From Candidatus Aminicenantota bacterium (GTDB lineage: Bacteria; Acidobacteriota; Aminicenantia; S016-38): a stretch of 7,449 nucleotides of DNA. Location: assembly GCA_027062035.1 (NCBI GenBank), contig JAMOUL010000242.1:1-7449 (forward strand). The letters run 5' to 3'. Position 1 is the stretch's first letter. Every line of letters begins with the position of its first letter. The notes below the pieces were generated by a model. That model searched no databases. It was not told the DNA's origin and worked only from the letters and a program-made list of their open reading frames with translations. The position numbers and the translations under genes are program-made. Shown piece after piece: positions 1 to 6,599 of this stretch.

Positions 1-532
1 ATAACCTTAAAGTACTGGTATGGGCAGCCTCTGCTACAATATTCCACTTTGGAAAACATTTAACCATAAGGGTGGGAATCTCCATGCTGGAATTTCCAGT
101 GGAAAGAAATATCAGAAGGGAAATAATAACTATCAGTATAGAAGAAGAAAGTAAATACAGAGTTATTTTGTATATTTCTTTTTTAAGATTTATCTTCACA
201 TTAGCAATTATTAACAACAGAAGAAATCCATTTACCCACCAGTAAAAATGGTATAAAGCCCCTACAATTTTGGTTATAGGAAGAAATGGAGAGTGATAAA
301 AAATTGAAAAGGCAAAAATCAGAGAAAAAAATATCAATGGCAGGGAAATTTGAGGAATTCTAACATTCCCTTTCTTTATTTTCAGTAAAATCAGAAACGA
401 AAGTAAAACCAGAAAGTAATAAATAAAAGGATCCATCCCCAGTAACCACCAGAGAGGGGCAAGATAAATAGCCCATTTTATTATGAAAAAACTTATATTC
501 TCTCTAACTGCCATCGTATCATATTTTATCAT
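1..532 (-). CDS. Multi-pass membrane protein, O-antigen ligase/polymerase-like (partial, N-terminal 177 residues)
   Basis: Reading the minus strand from an ATG at 532 gives 177 codons without a stop before the left edge, so the C-terminus is missing. The product is very hydrophobic, with likely membrane segments near residues 15-32, 34-51, 62-79, 90-111 and 120-143, short Lys/Arg-rich loops (for example KIKKG near 51-55) and then a more polar stretch ending in HTSTLRL. This topology, with many short helices followed by a polar loop, suits Wzy/WaaL-type O-antigen polymerase or ligase proteins, and the nearby uppP and GDP-mannose genes make a glycan role plausible. No catalytic motif is visible in the fragment, so the family is an inference from topology. 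An in-frame TGA lies five codons upstream of the chosen ATG; a second in-frame ATG at 514 is an alternative start. Neither has a well-spaced Shine-Dalgarno site. GC is about 32% by hand count, well below the rest of the window. Confidence 0.6.
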   Translation of the reverse strand, partial: MIKYDTMAVRENISFFIIKWAIYLAPLWWLLGMDPFIYYFLVLLSFLILLKIKKGNVRIPQISLPLIFFSLIFAFSIFYHSPFLPITKIVGALYHFYWWVNGFLLLLIIANVKINLKKEIYKITLYLLSSSILIVIISLLIFLSTGNSSMEIPTLMVKCFPKWNIVAEAAHTSTLRL

Positions 533-637
533 CCCTGGAAATTTTCAAGTAATTCTTACCACTTATGTTTATTGAATATTAACATCAAAGTTTCATTTCT
601 TTTCTTTAAACTGCTCATTTTATACAATTATAATGAT
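533..637. promoter_or_regulatory. AT-rich divergent intergenic spacer, likely holding promoters for both flanking genes
   Basis: The 105-bp spacer separates the divergently read membrane protein and larE, so promoters for both are expected here. On the plus strand an exact TATAAT lies at 629-634, with a weak -35 candidate TTTAAA at 605-610 (18-nt spacing). This -10 box is so close to the larE ATG at 638 that transcription from it would begin at or just past that codon, so it may be chance in AT-rich DNA. No convincing minus-strand promoter could be picked out. I see no clear Shine-Dalgarno site on either side. Confidence 0.35.
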
Positions 638-1387
638 ATGAAAAGGATACGGACCATCCTGAACAGCCTGAAGGGAGGAGTAATTGCCTTTTCGGGAGGC
701 AAGGACTCCCTGACCCTGTGTCTTCTGGCCAGGGAAATATTCGGGAAAAACTACCTTTGCGTTACCGTAAAGTTTCCATATACTCACAACTGGACTGTTG
801 AAAAGGCAAGGGAACTGGCTAAAAGGTTCTCCCTGAACCACAGAGTATTAGAACTCCCCATGCCATATGAACTCAGGGAAAATCAGCCCCTGCGCTGTTA
901 CTGGTGCAAAAAAAGGATGTTTCAGGCCCTGAAAAAATACACAAAAAGGGGATGGAAGGTTATGGAGGGAAGCGTTTATAGCGAAGAGGGAAGAGAGGGT
1001 TTAAGAGCGGCATGGGAAGAAGGTGTAATATCACCTTTTATAAAGGCAAGGGTTGGAAATAGAGCCATTAAGAAATACCTTACAGAAGTGGGAGTTGAGG
1101 ATATTCCATCTGAAACATGTCTTCTAACCAGAATACCCAGATGGGAAAAGGTTGATATTGAAACATTGAAAAAAATAGAAAGGCTGGAGGATTTCCTGAG
1201 GGAAAATGGCATAACAAAGGTAAGAGCAAGATGGCACAGGGGTTTAATTCGCATAGAAATTGAAAGGAAAAATCTGAAAAAGGCATTTAAAATCAAAGAA
1301 AAAATCGTCAGGGAGGGAAAATCCCTTGGATTTTCCTTTGTAACCCTTGACCTTGCAGGTTATAAAGAAGGTTCCATGAATTATTAA
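638..1387 (+). CDS. larE: LarE-type ATP-dependent sulfur transferase, three-cysteine form
   Basis: LarE adenylates the carboxylates of the pyridinium dicarboxylate mononucleotide made by LarB and replaces them with thiocarboxylates. LarC then inserts nickel to complete the nickel-pincer cofactor of lactate racemase and related enzymes. Numbering from the ATG at 638 (249 residues), a PP-loop ATP motif SGGKDS is at 19-24, RCYWCK around Cys87 and Cys90, TCLLTRIPR around Cys161, and the diagnostic family ending TLDLAGYKEGSMN at the C-terminus. Lactobacillus-type LarE has one sacrificial cysteine, equivalent to Cys161 here. The CxxC plus this third cysteine matches forms reported to hold a [4Fe-4S] cluster. 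A TTG at 572 would add 22 residues, but that extension is AT-rich, Phe/Ile/Asn-rich and looks non-coding, so ATG 638 is preferred. No Shine-Dalgarno site precedes either start. The gene stands alone, divergent from the membrane protein and convergent with clpB. Family call is strong; the actual cofactor client is unknown. Confidence 0.9.
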   Translation: MKRIRTILNSLKGGVIAFSGGKDSLTLCLLAREIFGKNYLCVTVKFPYTHNWTVEKARELAKRFSLNHRVLELPMPYELRENQPLRCYWCKKRMFQALKKYTKRGWKVMEGSVYSEEGREGLRAAWEEGVISPFIKARVGNRAIKKYLTEVGVEDIPSETCLLTRIPRWEKVDIETLKKIERLEDFLRENGITKVRARWHRGLIRIEIERKNLKKAFKIKEKIVREGKSLGFSFVTLDLAGYKEGSMNY

Positions 1388-1393
1388 AACTGA

Positions 1394-1427
1394 AAGGGTG
1401 CTCCTGAAATAATTCAGGAGCACCCTT
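1394..1427. terminator. Bidirectional terminator hairpin between larE and clpB
   Basis: The arms AAGGGTGCTCCTGAA (1394-1408) and TTCAGGAGCACCCTT (1413-1427) pair perfectly over 15 bp around a 4-base ATAA loop. The hairpin starts 7 bp after the larE stop and ends 14 bp before the end of clpB, which is read the other way. On the plus strand it is followed by AATTTATTTT and on the minus strand by TCAGTTTTAAT. The U tracts are modest on both sides, but the strong stem between two converging genes fits shared rho-independent termination. Confidence 0.85.
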
Positions 1428-1441
1428 AATTTATTTTAACC

Positions 1442-4021
1442 TTACTTCTTTTTGAAGACAACGTTCCCGTCTTCAACGTCCACGAGAACCTTATCCCCTT
1501 CCTTTACCCTGCCTTCAAGAATTTCCACCGCAAGCGGATCCTGCACATATCTCTGTATGGCTCTTCTAAGAGGCCTTGCTCCATATACCGGGTCATATCC
1601 TTTTTCAACCAGAAATTCCCTGGCTTTCTCTGTTAACTCTATGGTAATTTTCTTGGGTTCAAGAAGCTTGTTCAACCTTTCCATCTGAATATCTATAATC
1701 TCATAAATAACCTCTTTGCTTAACGGCTTGAATATGACGATCTCATCTATACGATTAAGAAATTCGGGCTTGAGCGTTCTTCTCAACAGATTCATCACTT
1801 CGTTATGCATCCTTTCCTCGTCCCCGACAAGATCCTGAATCATGCTGGAGCCGATATTGGAGGTCATTATAATCACGGTGTTTCTGAAATCAATGGTTCT
1901 GCCCTTATTGTCAGTCAACCTTCCGTCGTCAAGTATCTGGAGCAGGATATTGAATACATCCGGATGGGCCTTTTCTATTTCATCAAAAAGCACTATGGTA
2001 TAGGGCCTGCGCTTTACTGCTTCGGTAAGCTGTCCTCCTTCCTCATAACCCACATAGCCAGGAGGAGAACCAATCAATTTGGACACAGAATGGGCCTCCA
2101 TGTACTCTGACATATCCAGACGAACCATGGCCCTTTCATCGTCAAACAGCTCTTCAGCAAGGGCTTTGGCAAGTTCGGTCTTTCCCACGCCGGTAGGACC
2201 AAGGAATATAAAGGAGCCTATGGGCCTGTTGGGATCCTGAAGTCCAGCTCTGGCCCTCCTTATGGCGTTAGCCACAGCCCGAAGGGCATGATCCTGTCCA
2301 ACCACTCTTCTGCGAAGTCTCTCCTCAAGGTGAACCAGCTTCTCCTTTTCGCTTTCCATAAGCTTGGTAATGGGAATTCCTGTCCAGCGGGATACCACCT
2401 GTGCAATTCTTTCCTCGTCCACCTCTTCCTTCAGCAACCCTCCTTCTTTCTGGAGCTCTTCCAGTTTCCTGTGAACTTCCTCCAGTTGCTTCTCCACCTC
2501 GGGAATTTCTCCGTATTGAATTTTAGCCGCCAGCTCAAGGTTTCCTTCCCTCTGGGCCTTCTCAAGCTGACGCTTCAGTTCATCGATTTTTTCCTTAAGC
2601 TCCCTGGATCTGGATATAAGTTCCTTTTCTGCCTTCCACTGTGCCTTAAGTGCATCGCTCTTTTCCCTCAACTCTGCAAGTTCCTTCTCTATCTTTGCCA
2701 GCCTCTCCCTGGCTTCAGGGTCCTCCTCTTTGGAAAGTGCCTGCCGTTCAATTTCAAGCTGAATTATCCTGCGCTCTATCTCATCTATTTCTCTGGGCAT
2801 ACTGTCAATTTCTATCCTGAGCTGAGCAGCCGCCTCATCTACAAGGTCAATGGCCTTATCGGGGAGGAATCTTCCGGATATATACCTGTGCGAAAGGACT
2901 GCTGCAGCAACGAGGGCCGAATCCTTGATTCTAACTCCATGGTGAACTTCATACTTTTCCTTTAGCCCTCTAAGTATGGCTATGGTCTCCTCGACAGAAG
3001 GTTCCTTAACATATACTGGCTGAAATCTTCTTTCAAGAGCCGGATCCTTTTCTATGTATTTTTTGTATTCAGTCAGCGTTGTAGCACCTATGGCCCTGAG
3101 TTCTCCCCTTGCAAGGGCTGGTTTCAACATGTTTGAGGCATCAATAGCACCCTCTGCTGCTCCTGCCCCCACCACAGTATGAATTTCATCTATAAATAGA
3201 ATAATCTGACCTTCAGAGTTTATAATCTCGCTCAAAACAGCCTTCAGTCTATCCTCAAATTCGCCCCTGTATTTTGTTCCGGCTATAAGGGAACCCATAT
3301 CCAGAGCAAAAATTCTCTTGTTTTTCAATCCTTCCGGTACATCCCCGTTAACTATTCTCTGGGCAAGACCTTCCACAATGGCCGTCTTTCCGACACCGGG
3401 TTCACCAACCAGAATGGGGTTGTTTTTTGTTCTTCTGGAGAGGATCTGCATTACCCTCCTAATCTCTTCATCCCTTCCTATAACAGGATCCAGTTTTCCC
3501 TTGGCAGCAAGCTCGGTCAGGTCCCTACCGAACCTGGCAAGAGCTTCATATTTTTCCTCGGGATTCTGGTCAGTAATTCTCTGGGTCCCTCTTATCGCAG
3601 TCAAAGCCTTCAAAATAGCATCCTCTGAAACTCCCATTGCCTTAAGAAGTTTAGAAGAAGGGCAGTCAACAGAGAGAATTCCGAGCAATATGTGTTCCTG
3701 AGCGACGTATTCGTCCTTAAACTTTTCAGCATAGGAAAAAGCGTTCTCCAGTGCTTTGTTTGCTTTCGGTGACAGATAAACATCAGCCAGGCCCTGTACC
3801 TTTGGAAATTTATGAATCTCGTCCTGAATTCTTTCCTCGAGGGTGGAAACTTCCATGCCTATCTTCTCAAGGATCCTCCTCGCAACAGATTCCCTGTCCT
3901 TTAAAAAGACCAGAAGAATGTGCTCCGGTTCCAGATACTGATTGGCATGTTCCAGGGCAAGATTCTTCGCTTCCTGAAGGCCTTCTGCAGCCTTAATTGT
4001 AAATTTATCCCATCTAATCAT
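1442..4021 (-). CDS. clpB: ATP-dependent protein disaggregase ClpB
   Basis: ClpB is the cytoplasmic Hsp100 hexamer that, with DnaK, DnaJ and GrpE, pulls polypeptides out of aggregates by ATP-driven threading. The 859-residue protein is full length for the family (about 857 in E. coli). The double Clp-N domain spans about 1-145. AAA-1 has Walker A GEPGVGKT at 206-213, Walker B ILFIDE at 274-279, pore-loop Tyr251 in KYRGEFE and arginines 331-332. The coiled-coil middle domain runs about 405-530 and keeps Tyr503 in QYGEIPE; its presence separates ClpB from ClpA and ClpC. AAA-2 has GPTGVGKT at 608-615, LFDE ending at 681, pore loop GYVGYEEGG at 655-663 and sensor-2 GARPLRR with Arg816. The ATG at 4021 has an excellent Shine-Dalgarno site. 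No ATG or GTG lies near residue 149, where E. coli makes its short ClpB. It is a single-gene unit with its own promoter; no other chaperone gene lies nearby. Confidence 0.98.
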   Translation of the reverse strand: MIRWDKFTIKAAEGLQEAKNLALEHANQYLEPEHILLVFLKDRESVARRILEKIGMEVSTLEERIQDEIHKFPKVQGLADVYLSPKANKALENAFSYAEKFKDEYVAQEHILLGILSVDCPSSKLLKAMGVSEDAILKALTAIRGTQRITDQNPEEKYEALARFGRDLTELAAKGKLDPVIGRDEEIRRVMQILSRRTKNNPILVGEPGVGKTAIVEGLAQRIVNGDVPEGLKNKRIFALDMGSLIAGTKYRGEFEDRLKAVLSEIINSEGQIILFIDEIHTVVGAGAAEGAIDASNMLKPALARGELRAIGATTLTEYKKYIEKDPALERRFQPVYVKEPSVEETIAILRGLKEKYEVHHGVRIKDSALVAAAVLSHRYISGRFLPDKAIDLVDEAAAQLRIEIDSMPREIDEIERRIIQLEIERQALSKEEDPEARERLAKIEKELAELREKSDALKAQWKAEKELISRSRELKEKIDELKRQLEKAQREGNLELAAKIQYGEIPEVEKQLEEVHRKLEELQKEGGLLKEEVDEERIAQVVSRWTGIPITKLMESEKEKLVHLEERLRRRVVGQDHALRAVANAIRRARAGLQDPNRPIGSFIFLGPTGVGKTELAKALAEELFDDERAMVRLDMSEYMEAHSVSKLIGSPPGYVGYEEGGQLTEAVKRRPYTIVLFDEIEKAHPDVFNILLQILDDGRLTDNKGRTIDFRNTVIIMTSNIGSSMIQDLVGDEERMHNEVMNLLRRTLKPEFLNRIDEIVIFKPLSKEVIYEIIDIQMERLNKLLEPKKITIELTEKAREFLVEKGYDPVYGARPLRRAIQRYVQDPLAVEILEGRVKEGDKVLVDVEDGNVVFKKK

Positions 4022-4027
4022 TTCGCC

Positions 4028-4036
4028 ACCTCCTCT
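4028..4036 (-). promoter_or_regulatory. Strong Shine-Dalgarno site of clpB
   Basis: The minus strand reads AGAGGAGGT, then six bases, then the clpB ATG at 4021. This is close to a full anti-Shine-Dalgarno match with good spacing, and it fixes the start codon. Confidence 0.9.
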
Positions 4037-4092
4037 TAATTGTTTAAGAAAAAACAGGAAAAGTCAAAAACCTTTCCTTGAGTTCCTTCTAT

Positions 4093-4121
4093 ATTATAGA
4101 ACGTTTGCCAAAATTTATCAA
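4093..4121 (-). promoter_or_regulatory. Sigma-70-like promoter of clpB
   Basis: On the minus strand a -35 box TTGATA (4116-4121) is followed by exactly 17 bases and a consensus -10 box TATAAT (4093-4098). Transcription would start near 4085, giving a 5' leader of about 64 nt before the clpB ATG. The box sequences and spacing fit the housekeeping sigma factor; I see no CIRCE repeat and no good sigma-32-type promoter. Activity is inferred from sequence only. Confidence 0.7.
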
Positions 4122-4213
4122 TACCTTTATAAAGAAATTTGAGTGAATTTAACGCAAGGTGAGGGGCTAAACAACTTTACATCCTTTATTGAATTTTTCT
4201 GAAATGACATTTG

Positions 4214-5242
4214 CTAATCATCCTTTTCCATGGACTCAAGAAGCTTCTTCAGCGCAGAAGAGGCATCCTTTTTCATCACCAGCAATCCGTGTTCGGTATC
4301 AATTATAGCAAGATCCTCTGCACCTATAACAATAGCCCTCTTCCCGGTAATTACAAGGTTTCCCCTGGAATCATGAAAATAAACTTCTCCCCTGGAGGCG
4401 TTTTCCCGGGAATCCTTTTCCAGAACTTCCCAGAGAGATAACCATGACCCGAGGTCAGACCACGAGAATCTTGCCTCCGCCACAAGGAAGCCGGGAAGTT
4501 TCTCCATAAAAGCCTTATCGATAGGTAAAGCCTCTATGGTACTGTATACCTGCTCTATATTATCCTCCCCGAGTTTCTGGAAATACCCATAGAAAACAGG
4601 GGAAAATTCCTTGAGTTTTTCCTCAAAAATGCTGGCCCTCCACACAAAAATTCCGGAATTCCAGTAATAATTTCCTTCCTTCAGCATGCTTAATGCCACA
4701 TCAAGGGGAGGTTTTTCCACAAACCCAAGTGCCCTGTAAAAGTTAACACCGTCTATAAGAAGCCTTTTTGTTTTATCAAACCTTATATATCCATATCCTG
4801 TCTCGGGCCTTGTCGGTGGAATTCCTATTGTAACCACATCCTTTTCCGCTGCTTTGTAGGCTGCTGTCATCTGCTTGACAAACTCATCCACCTTTTCTAT
4901 ATGGTGGTCAGCGGGAAGAAACGAAACTGTAAAATCACTGTAAACCTCCATTAATCTCTTCATGGAAAGCAGGACAGCAGGAGCAGTGTTCCGCCCCATT
5001 GGCTCCACTATAACCCTATCTTCAATAAAGGGAAGCTGTTTTTTAACCTCCTCTTCCATTCCCTTTACCGTAACCACCCAGATATTTTCTCTGCCCACAA
5101 TGGGAATCAGCCTCTCAGCGCTTATCTCCAGCATGGTTCTGTCTGAAAATATTTTCAAGAACTGTTTGGGCCTCTTTTTTACACTCATGGGCCAGAATCT
5201 TGTACCCTTTCCTCCCCCCATTAAAACAGCTATCTTTTCCAT
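4214..5242 (-). CDS. manC: Mannose-1-phosphate guanylyltransferase (monofunctional, GDP-mannose pyrophosphorylase)
   Basis: This cytoplasmic nucleotidyltransferase makes GDP-mannose from mannose-1-phosphate and GTP, the mannosyl donor for surface glycans and the precursor of GDP-fucose and GDP-rhamnose. In 342 residues it shows the N-terminal nucleotide-binding signature GGGKGTRFWP at 9-18, PKQF at 25-28, the family motif EPMGRNTAPA at 80-89, LPADHHI at 109-115, ETGYGYI at 147-153, the sugar-binding FVEKP at 174-178, YYWNSGIF at 192-199 and FSWSDLGSW at 259-267. The rest fits the short C-terminal beta region. It lacks the extra cupin-type phosphomannose isomerase domain of the roughly 470-residue bifunctional ManC/AlgA proteins, so a separate isomerase must exist. 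It starts 4 bp after uppP ends, with its Shine-Dalgarno site inside the uppP 3' end, so the two are probably co-transcribed. The guanylyltransferase class is clear; a related sugar-1-phosphate substrate cannot be excluded. Confidence 0.92.
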   Translation of the reverse strand: MEKIAVLMGGGKGTRFWPMSVKKRPKQFLKIFSDRTMLEISAERLIPIVGRENIWVVTVKGMEEEVKKQLPFIEDRVIVEPMGRNTAPAVLLSMKRLMEVYSDFTVSFLPADHHIEKVDEFVKQMTAAYKAAEKDVVTIGIPPTRPETGYGYIRFDKTKRLLIDGVNFYRALGFVEKPPLDVALSMLKEGNYYWNSGIFVWRASIFEEKLKEFSPVFYGYFQKLGEDNIEQVYSTIEALPIDKAFMEKLPGFLVAEARFSWSDLGSWLSLWEVLEKDSRENASRGEVYFHDSRGNLVITGKRAIVIGAEDLAIIDTEHGLLVMKKDASSALKKLLESMEKDD

Positions 5243-5246
5243 ATTT

Positions 5247-5993
5247 TCAACCTCCCAGGATTATTACAAGAAAGCCCAGCACAAATAAATAGGGCGAAAA
5301 ATAATGCAATTTTCCCCTTTTTACAACCCTGTTCAATAAAAGAAGGGCCAGATAACCGAAAATAAAGGCAAAAAGTGCACCCTTCCAGTGGGCCCCGAGC
5401 CCGGAAAATCCCACTTTTTTCAGTTCAAGTACCCCTGCCCCTGCAATGGCGGGAATAGAGAGGAGAAAGGAAAACTCAAAGGCTTCCTCTCCTGACATCT
5501 TTGTATGGAGTCCGGCAACGATGGTAGAGCCAGACCGGGATATTCCAGGCAAAATAGCAAAAGCCTGAGCGAATCCCACCACAATTGACCTCAAACCAGT
5601 AACCTTCTCATTATTGTTTCTGACTTTAATTGTGGTTAAAAGAATTATACCGGTTATTATGAGAAAAACTCCTATGAGCCGCACCGACGCAAAGGTACTT
5701 TCTATCCGTTTCTCCAGGAAAAAACCCACCAGACCTGCAGGAATTGAACCCAGAATTAAATACCACAAATAAAGGAGCTCTTCTCCCTTTAACCATGAAC
5801 GAACAAGCACGAAAATTTTTCTTCTGAAATAAATAATAACTGCAAGAAGGGTAGCAAGGTGTAATGCCACCTCCCTTGAAAGGTTCCCTGAAAAAATTCC
5901 GAAATAATGCTCGAGAAGGGCAATATGCCCGGATGAGCTTACAGGCAAGAACTCAGTAAGGCCCTGAACTATTCCAATAATTATTTCCTTCAT
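5247..5993 (-). CDS. uppP: Undecaprenyl-diphosphatase UppP (BacA family)
   Basis: UppP is an integral inner-membrane phosphatase that turns undecaprenyl pyrophosphate into undecaprenyl phosphate, the lipid carrier for peptidoglycan, O-antigen and other glycans; overproduction gives bacitracin resistance. The protein shows both family motifs: QGLTEFLPVSSSGH at 10-23, with Glu14 and His23 equivalent to catalytic Glu21 and His30 of the E. coli enzyme, and LPGISRSGST at 148-157 with Arg153 equivalent to Arg174. The first Glu of the E. coli motif (Glu17) is Gln10 here, as in many other family members. Seven or eight hydrophobic segments are visible. At 248 residues it is slightly shorter than the usual 265-280, mostly through a short central loop (VRNNNEKVTG near 124-133). 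The ATG at 5993 has no good Shine-Dalgarno site, but it places the first motif at the usual distance from the N-terminus. It is followed closely by manC. Confidence 0.95.
   Translation of the reverse strand: MKEIIIGIVQGLTEFLPVSSSGHIALLEHYFGIFSGNLSREVALHLATLLAVIIYFRRKIFVLVRSWLKGEELLYLWYLILGSIPAGLVGFFLEKRIESTFASVRLIGVFLIITGIILLTTIKVRNNNEKVTGLRSIVVGFAQAFAILPGISRSGSTIVAGLHTKMSGEEAFEFSFLLSIPAIAGAGVLELKKVGFSGLGAHWKGALFAFIFGYLALLLLNRVVKRGKLHYFSPYLFVLGFLVIILGG
5251..5256 (-). promoter_or_regulatory. Shine-Dalgarno site of manC inside the uppP 3' end
   Basis: The minus strand reads GGGAGG, followed by eight bases and the ATG at 5242. The site overlaps the last Gly-Gly codons of uppP, which ties translation of the two genes together and supports the chosen manC start. 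Confidence 0.8.
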
Positions 5994-6080
5994 CTGGAAA
6001 TTCTAACTTATGTTAAAGAATAAAAAAAGATAAAAGACCTCTACCCCTGCCGCATTAAATACTTTACAAAAGAAGGGGAA
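5994..6080 (-). other. 87-bp spacer between the TonB-domain lipoprotein and uppP
   Basis: This is the only sizeable gap in the rpoA-to-manC run. On the minus strand it holds a weak CCCCT/AGGGG pairing (6074-6078 with 6044-6048, 25-nt loop) followed by a T-rich tract around 6022-6035. No convincing promoter or Shine-Dalgarno site for uppP was found. Whether transcription continues across it cannot be decided from sequence. Confidence 0.4.
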
Positions 6081-6599
6081 TTATATCTCGCTGCCTTCTC
6101 TGTCTTCTTCCGGTAACGGCGTTATGCTTACCTTAACCCCTTCGGGATCAAAAAGAAAAGAAGCCCTGAGTTCCGTCTCAATTCCAGGTGGTTTGAACCT
6201 CCAGCTCTTAGCTGCATTGACAGCCGGTTCTTTGAAATCTTCATAACTAACACTTACAACCTGGACATCTTCCACTGCACCATTGGGTGATACCTTCAAT
6301 TGTAATATAACCCTGCCAACAAGGTTGGGAGGCTGGATACCAGATGGATATTCAGGCATTCCTCCAGATATTAATTCAGGAACGAGCTTTTCCTTACTTT
6401 TATCAAAATCTTCTTCCTCTTCTTCCTCTTCAGGTTCCTCTACAAATTCTTCTTCCAATGCAGTCTGATCCTCAGCGTTTTTTTCCACCCTTTGAGCCGT
6501 TTCAGATCTTTTATTCACCTGTTCTGTACTTTTTGACTTACATCCAGCAACTAAAAAGATGAACAGAACCCCGAGTAAAAGGGCTACTGTTTTTTTCAT
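6081..6599 (-). CDS. Lipoprotein with Glu-rich linker and TonB-type C-terminal domain
   Basis: The 172-residue protein begins with a lipoprotein signal (MKK, hydrophobic core 5-18, lipobox LVAGC with Cys20). The residue after the Cys is Lys rather than Asp, so outer-membrane sorting is plausible. Residues 21-72 form a charged linker with a nearly unbroken acidic tract at 49-66 (15 of 18 residues are Glu or Asp). The C-terminal part, about 74-154, matches the TonB C-terminal fold: MPEYPSG near 81-87, GRVILQLKVSPNGAVEDV near 95-112, and the hallmark AVNAAKSWRFKPPG at 126-139. True TonB proteins have an uncleaved transmembrane anchor and a Pro/Lys-rich linker, so this one is probably not a classical energy transducer; its partner is unknown. 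The ATG overlaps the rplQ stop by four bases (ATGA), implying translational coupling, and AGAAGGA sits immediately upstream. The acidic tract is encoded by imperfect GAA/GAG repeats. Confidence 0.85.
   Translation of the reverse strand: MKKTVALLLGVLFIFLVAGCKSKSTEQVNKRSETAQRVEKNAEDQTALEEEFVEEPEEEEEEEDFDKSKEKLVPELISGGMPEYPSGIQPPNLVGRVILQLKVSPNGAVEDVQVVSVSYEDFKEPAVNAAKSWRFKPPGIETELRASFLFDPEGVKVSITPLPEEDREGSEI

Noticed and set aside
572..637. TTG-started N-terminal extension of larE
   Set aside because: The extra 22 residues are AT-rich in DNA, Asn/Phe/Ile/Leu-rich in protein, unlike the rest of the gene, and lie in the divergent promoter region. Not preferred, though not formally excluded.
2288..2965. 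225-codon plus-strand open frame opposite clpB
   Set aside because: It lies fully inside the clpB coding region, mainly opposite the coiled-coil domain, and its Leu/Phe-rich product is what the antisense of Glu/Lys-rich codons gives. No family resemblance or Shine-Dalgarno site.
4022..4213. CIRCE or sigma-32-type heat-shock element upstream of clpB
   Set aside because: No TTAGCACTC/GAGTGCTAA inverted repeat and no CTTGAA plus CCCCAT pair at proper spacing; a plain sigma-70-like promoter explains the region better.
5994..6080. Intrinsic terminator or tRNA-like fold in the lipoprotein-uppP gap
   Set aside because: Only a 5-bp stem with a 25-nt loop before a T-rich tract, and no cloverleaf pairing; too weak to call as a terminator or an RNA gene.
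6283..6468. Plus-strand open frame with a long serine run
   Set aside because: The serines are the antisense of the Glu tract of the TonB-domain lipoprotein; no independent coding evidence.
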